DNA from: Rhinopomastus cyanomelas
Lineage: Eukaryota > Chordata > Aves > Bucerotiformes > Rhinopomastidae
Assembly: GCA_013400115.1 (NCBI GenBank)
Contig: VXBP01004452.1
Coordinates: 248,001 to 312,000, forward strand
Direction: 5' to 3'
Length of the DNA stretch: 64,000 bases
The translations under genes were made by a program, and so were the position numbers. Under the pieces are notes generated by a model. It had not been told where the DNA came from and made no database searches. It was given only the letters and a program-made list of their open reading frames with translations. Positions within the stretch are counted from its first letter, which is position 1. Each line of letters begins with the position of its first letter. Of this stretch, positions 56,519 through 64,000 are shown one piece after another.

Positions 56519-56532
56519 GGAGCGGTGCCCGC

Positions 56533-58990
56533 TCAGCAGGGACACGACCCTTTGCCCCCGGTTCCCTGCACTGGCAGAAGCCTGCGGGCCGGGCTCGGCC
56601 GCCCATCCAGCTCCCGGCAGGGCAGCGAGCGCTGGGCCTTGAGGCGGCAGGCCAGGCACATGAAGATGGCGTCCACATTCTGGCTCTCTTTTGGGTCCTT
56701 GGCCGAGGTCTCAAACAGGAGCATGTTGTGAGCATCGGCGAACTTGAGGGCCATGCTGGACGGCACCTGGATCAGGTCCTTCAAGTCACACTTGTTCCCC
56801 ACCAGCACGCGGGGCACGAGGGCTGGCACGGCGTGCCCGTTGCATTCCTCGATCCACGTCTTGAGGTTGGTGAAGGAGGCCATCTTGGTGACATCATACA
56901 CAAAGACCACAGCGTGCACGTTGCGGTAGTAATGCTCCACCATGCTCTTCCGAAACCTCTCCTGACCAGCTGTATCCCACACTTGAACCTGAAAGCAAAG
57001 CAGAGAAGGAAGGAGGCTGTGGGAGCACCCAGTGTCCACCCCAAGGCAGGAGCTGCAGCAGTGGTTGGGCTTGAAGGGACCTCAATCCTGTCCAAGCCCC
57101 CTACCATGTCCAGACATCACACCTTCCACTAGATCAAGTTGCTCAAAGCCACATCTCATTTAGCCTTGGAGCTGCAGGAGAGCTTCCTGTGGGTCCACCT
57201 CTGATCTGGGGGAGCATGAGGTAGATTGGACTGTGAGGCTATGTAGCTTCCATCCTTACAGATTCTCCGAAGCCACTTAGGCTCTGGGTGGCCCTGCTGC
57301 AGCAGCAGGGTTGAAGCAGGTGACCCCAGAGTCCTTCCCAGCCCACATTTTGTAATGAGTCTCTGAGGAGTTCTGACCCTGGAAGTCTGGAAGAGTCTAG
57401 GGTTAATCCAAACCATTCTGTGCCTCACTAACTGTTCCAGAGTCCGCCAGAGCAGAAAGAGCCTTGCAGAGAAGAGCTGCTCTTCACAGGGCAGATCCCT
57501 GTGGGCATAGCAGGAGAGCAAGAGTACCTCTCCCACCTCTTAACTGCCCTCCTGGACCAGGGAAGAGCTTTGCTTGTGCTAGAGCACAAGGTATGGCCCA
57601 AGGGGAGGAAGCCTGGCAAGATTTTCTAGCTCCTGGCAGCAGGACTCACACTGCAGCAACATGAAGTGGGGAAGAGATGGGGGGGGGCAATGAACGTCTC
57701 TTAAAACTTGAGAGAGATTAAAACTTCCCAAGAACTAAAGTTCTTGTCCATCAACAGTAGCTCTGATTTCACTGTGATAAGTGCCTCAACTGTTGACCAT
57801 CAGCACGATGGTGGTGTGTCTTCTCATGGCAGAGAGATACAGGCCCTTCTAAGCTGGACCAGTCAGGCTCAGCTGCAAACTGCTCCCCTGGCTGTTCCCT
57901 GTGAGCTGCTGCCCCACAGATCTGCCCCGACACATTGACCATAGCAAGTCAGGTTTGGACGCCTCAGTTCTTAGAGGTGTCAGAGATCATGGAAACACAG
58001 AATCGTTTGGGTTGGAAAAGCCCTGTAAGCTACTCAAGTCTAACTGTACCCCTAGCACTGCCAGGTCCCCACTACCCCCTGTCCCTCACCCCACATCTCC
58101 ACAGCTTTTCTACTCCTCCAGATATAGGGATTCCCCGCTGATCGCCCTGGGCAGCCTGGGCTATGCCTGGACAACCCTTGTGGAGAAGAAATTGTTCCTC
58201 AGGGCCAGCCTCAACCTCCTTTGGGGAAACTTGAGGCCATTTCCTCTCATCCTGGGGAAAAGAGACTGACTGCTACCTCTCACCATACTCCTGTCAGGGA
58301 GAGGAGGAACAGTGAGGTGTCCTGAGGCCACACCCTGGGTGTCACACTGTGTCATACTGGCCTTCACACAGCAAACCCATCCTATTCCCATTCTGCTGAA
58401 CCAGCACTTGCTGACAGGGGCCTTGGTGTCGATACGGTGGTGGCGGCACCAGCAGCCTGTTTGCTCCCAGCCTTCCCACCAGCCCCTGTCAGCCCATGGC
58501 CATCTGCTCCTCGCAACACACCCCAGGTTCTGCCTGCAGCCCCTTCCCTGGCCCTCCTGGTCCAGCCTCTGAAGCTGGAGACCACTCTGATGCTGCTCTT
58601 GAGAGGGCAGGAGCACACAAACCCCACTGATGATGACAAGGTGATGGTGATGAGTCCCTGCAACGAGAAACCTCCTCCTATTCTCCTGCCTCAAGTCAAG
58701 CTGAAAACAGGAGCCTCTATGAAGCATTTTGGGATCCAGGACCTGACCAAACCCCATTGATGTCTGATGCCCACCTTGATCCGCTCGCCCTCGATCTCCA
58801 CCGTCTTCTCGCGGAAGTCAACACCGATGGTGGCCTCGGTCTTGTCGGGGAAGGTTCCCCCGCAGAAGCGGAAGGTCAGACAGGTCTTGCCCACGTTGGA
58901 ATCTCCGATGACGATGATTTTGAAAATACGGGTCTGCACATAAGGCTCCAGCGATTGCTCCGGCAGTCGCCCGCCGCCTCCCGCCGCCAT
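56533..58990 (-). CDS. RAB33A: RAB33A small GTPase
   Basis: Two exons, 58775-58990 and 56533-56988, joined in phase 0 to 223 residues (human 237). Motifs: P-loop GDSNVGKT (29-36), switch II WDTAGQE (76-82), NKCD (137-140), ETSAK (165-169) and C-terminal CPC for double geranylgeranylation. The run FRFCGGTFPDKTEATIGVDF is typical of the RAB33 pair. RAB33A works at the Golgi and in anterograde vesicle traffic in axons and secretory cells, and RAB33B in Golgi and autophagy. Length and neighbours point to RAB33A. The N-terminal 17 residues differ from human. An upstream in-frame ATG at 59026 would add 12 residues; the ATG at 58990 was chosen because its MAAGGGG start resembles Rab N-termini, but this is not certain. 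Confidence 0.94.
57060..57160 (-). mobile_element. CR1 fragment
   Basis: GGGCTTGAAGGGACCTCAAT, then ACCATGTCCAGACATCAC and AGATCAAGTTGCTCAAAGCC, is diverged CR1 in the RAB33A intron. Confidence 0.75.
57985..58280 (-). mobile_element. CR1 3' copy (second subfamily)
   Basis: The tail (AACACAGAATCGTTTGGGTT) is followed by TGGAAAAGCCCTGTAAGC and CAGCACTGCCAGGTCCCC. It is in the RAB33A intron and closely resembles the copies at 17205 and 52630. Confidence 0.87.
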
Positions 58991-59079
58991 CCCGCACCGG
59001 CCCCTCACCGGGTCATGGGGCGGCACCGTGCACCGGCACCGCCTGGGGCTACGGCACCGGCACCAGCAGAAGCATCACC

Positions 59080-59125
59080 GCCGGCGGCAGCAGCAGCAGC
59101 GGCGGCGGCGGCGGCGGCGGCATCA
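59080..59125 (+). repeat. CAG/CGG trinucleotide repeat
   Basis: Plus-strand CAGCAGCAGCAG runs directly into seven or eight CGG units, 90 bases upstream of the RAB33A ATG. On the gene strand this reads GCC repeats then GCT repeats in the 5' untranslated region or core promoter. Confidence 0.85.
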
Positions 59126-59231
59126 GCGCAGCCCCGCCCCGCGCACCCACCGCGGCACCGGCCCGGCTCCGCCCCGCATACCGGCCCCGGCCCCGGCCCC
59201 GGCCGTGTGACCCGGACTTTGAGGCCCGGAC

Positions 59232-59278
59232 CCCGCCCTAGGCCGCGCAGCAGCNCCCGCCCTAGGCCGCGCAGCAGC
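59232..59278. repeat. Exact 23-bp duplicate around a single N
   Basis: CCCGCCCTAGGCCGCGCAGC plus AGC occurs at 59232-59254 and again at 59256-59278, separated by N at 59255. This looks like an unresolved contig join, not a real duplication. Confidence 0.88.
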
Positions 59279-59344
59279 CCCGGGGACAAGATGCTTCTCC
59301 CGGGTTACGGTGACTGGGACCGTGCGCCGGCGCAGGGCTGCAGA

Positions 59345-59705
59345 GCGGGATGTGGGGGGCTGTGAAGGGCTGCAGTAAGGGATAGGGAGGTGCTACGGAA
59401 GGCTGCAGAGGGGACACCTAGGTGGCTGCACATGGGAGGCCACAGTGGAGGTTATAGGGGAGATGTAGGTGGCTGCACATGGGAGGCTGCACTGGAGGAT
59501 GTGGAGGGGGATGTAGGGGGCTGCAGTGGGCAATATGGGGGCTACAGTAGGCTGCAGAAAGGAGATGTAGGTGGCTGCACATGGGGGCTGCACTAGAGGA
59601 TTGGGGGGGATGTGGGGGGCTGCTGTGAGGGAAGAGGCTAAGAGGGGCTGCAGAGGGGAGGTGTAGGTGGCTGCACACAGGGGGCTGCACTGGAAGATGT
59701 GCACA
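59345..59705. repeat. Minisatellite with GTAGGTGGCTGCACA core
   Basis: TAGGTGGCTGCACA recurs at about 59419, 59466, 59568 and 59663, with shorter GGGGCTGCA units in between. Spacing varies from about 47 to 102 bases. It lies between RAB33A and MARS2. Confidence 0.8.
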
Positions 59706-60208
59706 GCTCAGACAACACAATGGCTGCAGGGAAGGCCGTTTCTCCCCCTGGAGTCAGGGCCAGAGGACTCACAGAGTTGGGGGAGCTGCCACCTCTGGAG
59801 GGTTTCAGCGCTGACTGCTGCCACCTTCATGTTTGAGGAGTCCCAGGAGCCCCAGGACCTGCTCCCAGCACTACAGGGGGACAAGGGGCTGGTGGGGGAA
59901 AGGTATGGGATGGACAAGGGCATTCTCCCATAGAACCCCATGAGTGCATCAGAGAAGCTCCCTGGTTTACTGGGGTGAATACTTGCTTCAGCTACTTTCT
60001 ACATGTCATAAAACTCATCAAGGGAGTGAAAGCAGCAAACCTTAAACCATGTCTTGAGTTCATCCCATTACCACCACAGCTTTCCCAGTGTTCCATCCCG
60101 CTCACAGACCCACATCTGATTCCCACATAGCTTGGCACAGCCCCATCCCCTACTTCCACAAGACAAGGGGAATACACGTTTAACATTTCCTGGGTGGTCC
60201 CAGAGGAC

Positions 60209-60214
60209 TTTATT
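60209..60214 (-). terminator. MARS2 polyadenylation signal (AATAAA)
   Basis: AATAAA on the minus strand starts 15 bases after the MARS2 stop codon, giving a very short 3' untranslated region, as in RAB33A. Confidence 0.7.
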
Positions 60215-60229
60215 TCCATAATCCTGCTG

Positions 60230-63200
60230 TCACTGGGGCATCGCGATTTGTGCCGGCTGCTGCGGGGCCTTGTCCAGCCTCTGGAACAAGACACCAGTGT
60301 CAGGGCCAAGCTGCCGGCCCTCAAAGGGACTTGGCTCCCCATGGTAACGGGGCAGAAATGTGAGGCTTGAGAGACTCCTCTCATCCGGCCCAACAGCCAG
60401 CCGCGAGAGCAGCTTGTCCGCAGCATGCGGGACCACAGGCTGCAGCAGCATCCCATAGACACGCAGGCACTCCAGCGTCACGTGGATGATGGTGTTGAGC
60501 CAGAGCTGCTCCGTGGGGTCTCTGCAGTTGAGTTTCCATGGCTTGTGTCTCTGGAAAAAGCTGTTGCTCTTCCTGACACAAAGGATGATGCACTCCAGAG
60601 CTTTGTAGATCTGAAAACCCTCAAAGTGACCCATCACCTGCAGCGGCAGAGCAGCCACAGCTGCCACGAGCTCATAGTCCTCAGCAGCAGCCCTGCCCGT
60701 GGCTTTCATCCTGCTGTGATCCGAGAGCTTTGGGAAACAAACCTCTGAGAAGCGAGGGAAGGTGTTGCTGGGGTTGATGCTGGGGGCTGTTGAACGATTC
60801 AGCAGCCCCCCCAGTGAATCTGCCAGCTCTGAGTTTACCACCTTGACAACCTTCTCCTCATAGTAATCACAGTCCCGCTCGGGAACACCCTGCCTGAGCA
60901 GAAAGTACCGGAACCCATCCACTGTGTAGCGCATGAAGCATGATAAGGGCTCCACCACATTGCCCAGGCTCTTGGACATCTTCTGCCCATGGACAGTCCA
61001 GTGGGAATGGATCAGGATGCGCTCAGGGGGAGCCAGCCCTGCCGCCAGCAGCAGTGCCGGCCAGTACACAGCATGGAACTTGAGGATGTCCTTGCCCACC
61101 ACGTGATGCACGCAGGGCCACCACTGTCCATGAGCCTTGGGGTAGCCCAGCACACTCAGGTAGTTGACCAGGGCGTCCACCCAGACGTAAATTATCTGCG
61201 TGGGGTCATTTGGGACTGGGATGCCCCACTGCAGCCGGCTCCTCTCCCGTGACACGGACAGGTCTGGCAGGTCATCATCCAGCCAGCGCAGCACCTGGTG
61301 GTAGAAGGGCTCAGGGCAAACGGCACGTGGGTTGTCCCGCAGCCACTGCCGCAAGGGATCGCGGAACATCGACAGCCTGAACATGTAGTTGTCCTCCTTG
61401 GTCCAGTGCACCTGAGGAAGCAGCAGAGCAAAGAATCACAGCCCAAACACTCAGCAAAGGGGTTTGTGGGTTACATGGGTTTGCGCCAACCATGTGTGAT
61501 ACACCAGGTGTCTTCCTGTGACCTCGGAATCCCCCCACACCTTCTACAACACCACAACCACATAGGAATGGCTCCAGGAAAGTTGGGAGACTTTCCTGCC
61601 CCAGGGAAAGACTTGTTGCCAGGCAGGAACACAGGAGATGAGAAGCCACTTGCTTACAAGCGTTTTGCCGTAACAGCAGAGTCATGAAACACCAAACCAA
61701 TGTTAATTGCTGCATCACTAACAACCCTAGCACAGGCCTTCGTTTCCTCACAGTGCTGCCTTCCCATTTCTCCCCAGTTTTATCCATTCAGTGGATCTTC
61801 ACTGCTACCTCTGTTGGCCTCTAACTGCATTTAAACCCTTCCTCCTGCCACTGAACTCACAAGACGTTTAGCTCAACAGTGCAGACTGATTAGGTCCTAC
61901 CTGTGGGTAAGCAGAGACTGAGTGTGGTACGTAAGGAGAAGAGTTCTGACTTCTACAGCTAAGAAGCCTCTAAGAGAAGACATCACAGGCTCTGGCCCCA
62001 CACAAGGGAATTTCATTTTCAAGCACAGAGTCCCACAATATCTGACTGAACCCCCCAACCCTTGGGATACCTCACACACCCTCAGGGTGATTGGTTCCAG
62101 TGGTATGAAGCTGCTTTACGAGGCTGTTGAGTTTATCTCACCACAGCAGCAGCTTTGGTGCTGGATTACAGGGTCAGTCACCCCCAGAGAAGTTTCCTTG
62201 GGACAGTCTGATATTCAGAGTAAGAGTTCTCAGGGTTTATTTGACTTTGAAGCCTCACAACTCTGGTTTAGATCTAAGCAATCCTTCCTTTGCCTGAAAA
62301 ATAAACCTTTTGCTATGTTCAGTGCTTTATCAAGACATTAGGCAAAATCAGCAGAGCCTTTTCCATGTGAAGCAGCACCTGCAGCAATACCACGAGGGCA
62401 TAACCTCTGCTCATTACCTGCCACTGCTGCATTAAATCCCGTAACTCCTTACAGAAAGGTGGGGCAGGGATGCTGAGGCAGGCACTGCACTCCTGGTGCT
62501 TTGGTCGTCACAAATGTGGCAGAGGATGTAATTAAGGCTTTATATAAACTACCATAACATGACTGAGGCATGGAGACCACAATGAGTTTCCTCAAGGAAT
62601 GGGTCTGAAACCCCAGACACCAGAGGAACACCTCAGTGACAAGCACCTTCATCCTCCCACAGCGCTGCTTCATCCCTGCCAGGCAGGACCCATGCAGCCC
62701 CGCAGCAGCTGAGCCCTCCCCATAGGCACAGGGTCAGCTCTCCTTCACACAGCCCCACAGAGCCAGACAAAGGTGAAGTTCAGCTGAGTCATATAAGGCT
62801 ATGGGGTGCATTAAACACCCCAAATCTGGCCAGGGCAGTGCAAAAGATGATAGTTATTTCAATGTTATCTCAACGATGTGTAGGATCTGAAATGGCTCAT
62901 TCACAAGAGGGTCTCACTCACCTTTTCTAACCAAAATCCCTGTGTAAATCATTCTAGTTGGAATCAGGTCTGATTTTCCCCTGTGTGTTTTTTCCCTGCA
63001 GTTAGGAGTCCCCTGGTCATGTAATTCCAGTCATACTTGCATTAAAATCATGTTTCCTACCACCTTTGTGGGTGAAACTTTAAGCTTAAAACACTCAGCC
63101 ACCACACACCAGTGTGGCTGGCAGGATCCTCTACCAGGACGCCACAACAAGTGATTCAAACCCCCTTATCTGCCACTGGGCCAGTGCTGGTGCTGCTACC

Positions 63201-63534
63201 TGATGGCCAGTCTCCAAAGAGACCTTGCAAAGGCGTCCCTGGGCATCCCTGCACTCCTTGAGCTGGCTCTCAGGGAGGAAACACTCCTCGGAAGTGCAGT
63301 ACCAGCCCTTGTAAGCCCCTTTGTAGAGAGCCCCACCATCATGCAGGGCCCCCCAGAAGTGCTGCACGGCCTGCTGGTGCCGGGGCTCACTGGTGCGGAT
63401 GAAGTCAGTGAAGGAGATGGCGCCCTGGGTCAGGGCCTGGTGGAACTGCCCTGACACCCGCTCGCAGAGCTCTGACGGGGTCGTGCCTGCTGCAGCTGCT
63501 GCCTGCTGAATCTTCAGCCCGTGCTCATCGGTCC
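60230..63534 (-). CDS. MARS2: MARS2, mitochondrial methionyl-tRNA synthetase (3' part, 5' end outside window)
   Basis: Two exons are visible, 63200-63534 and 60230-61411, joined in phase 0 (CAG then GTG) to 504 residues. The upstream exon begins in mid-codon at a CTAG acceptor, so at least one more exon lies beyond 64000. The enzyme charges mitochondrial tRNA with methionine. Visible class I features are TDEHGLKIQQA, FIRT, GWYC...CFLPE, VHWTKEDNYMFRLS, WGIPVP, YVWVDALVNYL, GKDILKFHAVYWPA and the KMSKS loop (GQKMSKSLGN); the HIGH motif must be in the missing exon. The C-terminal domain (VPHAADKLLSRL, RYHGEPSPFEGR) matches MARS2 rather than cytosolic MARS1, which is longer and has extra domains. 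The human gene is, to my knowledge, a single exon, so the introns here are notable. Confidence 0.93.
61412..63199 (-). other. MARS2 intron (1.79 kb)
   Basis: It is bounded by GTAGCA at 63199 and CTTCCTCAG at 61412. I see no CR1, no other repeat and no coding potential in it, unusual for this window. Confidence 0.7.
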
Positions 63535-63589
63535 CTAGAACAGCAGAGAGCAGTGGGGTGAGGTAGGGAGCAAGGGGATGGGGTGAGGG

Positions 63590-64000
63590 ACCGGGCTGGG
63601 GATACAGGCAGTGGAAACAGATGTAGAGATGAGCCTGGGGGGTGGTGCGGATGAGCGTAAGGACATGGAGAGCAGGAACAGATGTGGAAACAAGCCTGGA
63701 GGAAACCTGGGAATGAGCCTAGGGGAACTGGCGACTAAGCTGGGGACACAGGGACGAGCCTGGTTAGGGGACCACGACACACGGCAGCAAGTCTTGGTCA
63801 GGGGATGACACAAGGAGGTGAGCCTACAGGAACGAGGTAGGGACTAGCCTGAGGGGGTAATGAGACACAGAGGCGAGACTTGCTGAGGGGAGGAAGGCGA
63901 CACAGGGCCGAGCCTGGTGGGGGACACTACGTGGAGACAACAATGACACGAGGACCAGACTGCAGAGAAGGGGAACACGACATAGGGAAGAGCCGAGGGC
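63590..64000. repeat. Degenerate minisatellite with GAGCCTGGGG core
   Basis: GAGCCTGG-like cores (GATGAGCCTGGGG, AATGAGCCTAGGGG, GACGAGCCTGGTTAGGGG, GCCGAGCCTGGTGGGGG) recur every 35-60 bases with GACACAGGG linkers to the window edge. It lies in the intron upstream of the MARS2 exon at 63200-63534. Confidence 0.75.

Larger units (their letters stand above)
58780..59340 (-). promoter_or_regulatory. RAB33A CpG-island promoter
   Basis: Extremely GC- and CpG-rich sequence covers the first coding exon and about 300 bases upstream. It contains a trinucleotide repeat and a duplicated 23-bp block around an N, so the exact promoter sequence is unreliable here. Confidence 0.65.

Noticed and set aside
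58757..59365. 202-residue plus-strand frame at the RAB33A promoter
   Set aside because: It is antisense to RAB33A exon 1 and then passes through the CGG repeat and an N. Low complexity explains the open frame.
1..64000. tRNA, rRNA, CRISPR or bacterial-type operon signals
   Set aside because: None were seen. The window is typical vertebrate nuclear DNA, and regularly spaced repeats are minisatellites.

Overview
This window is bird nuclear DNA. It holds multi-exon vertebrate genes with GT-AG introns, CpG-rich promoters and about 25 fragments of the avian retrotransposon CR1. By eye, CR1 covers about 12% of the window. That is dense for a bird and would fit a CR1-rich lineage such as woodpeckers or hornbills, but the species call is a weak inference. 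The gene set (RAB33A, RBMX2, SLC25A14, GPR119, ENOX2, ARHGAP36) matches the block on human Xq26, which in birds lies on chromosome 4 or 4A.

Every gene I can support is on the minus strand, head to tail, so transcription runs from high to low coordinates. From 64,000 downwards: the 3' part of an intron-containing mitochondrial methionyl-tRNA synthetase gene (MARS2; 63,534-60,230), RAB33A (58,990-56,533), RBMX2 (56,187-54,159), SLC25A14 (53,430-47,877), single-exon GPR119 (45,601-44,621), ENOX2 (promoter about 42,900, stop 21,887), ARHGAP36 (17,820-9,583) and a four-exon RGCC-like gene (6,721-4,795). I assembled splice junctions by eye; phases match at every junction and the joined frames stay open.

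The right part (47.5-64 kb) is compact: RAB33A, RBMX2 and SLC25A14 follow each other with only a few hundred bases between a poly(A) signal and the next start. The left part (7-43 kb) has longer introns filled with CR1. An almost intact non-autonomous hAT transposon, with perfect 15-bp terminal inverted repeats and a perfect 8-bp target duplication, is nested inside a CR1 in an ARHGAP36 intron. Apart from one CR1 and the last RGCC-like exon, the first 4.8 kb, and also 7.0-9.5 kb and 43.3-44.6 kb, show nothing I recognise.

The genes have unrelated jobs: mitochondrial tRNA charging, vesicle traffic, splicing, mitochondrial solute transport, lipid-amide sensing, cell-surface redox, Rho/Hedgehog-PKA signalling and cell-cycle control. 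The block is best read as conserved synteny, not a pathway. The most interesting points are the RGCC-like gene beside ENOX2 (a possible ohnologue pair to RGCC-ENOX1 on human 13q14), an ARHGAP36 that keeps the catalytic arginine finger lost in mammals, the recent-looking hAT insertion, and an intron-split MARS2. Two single N bases sit between duplicated flanks and look like assembly joins.
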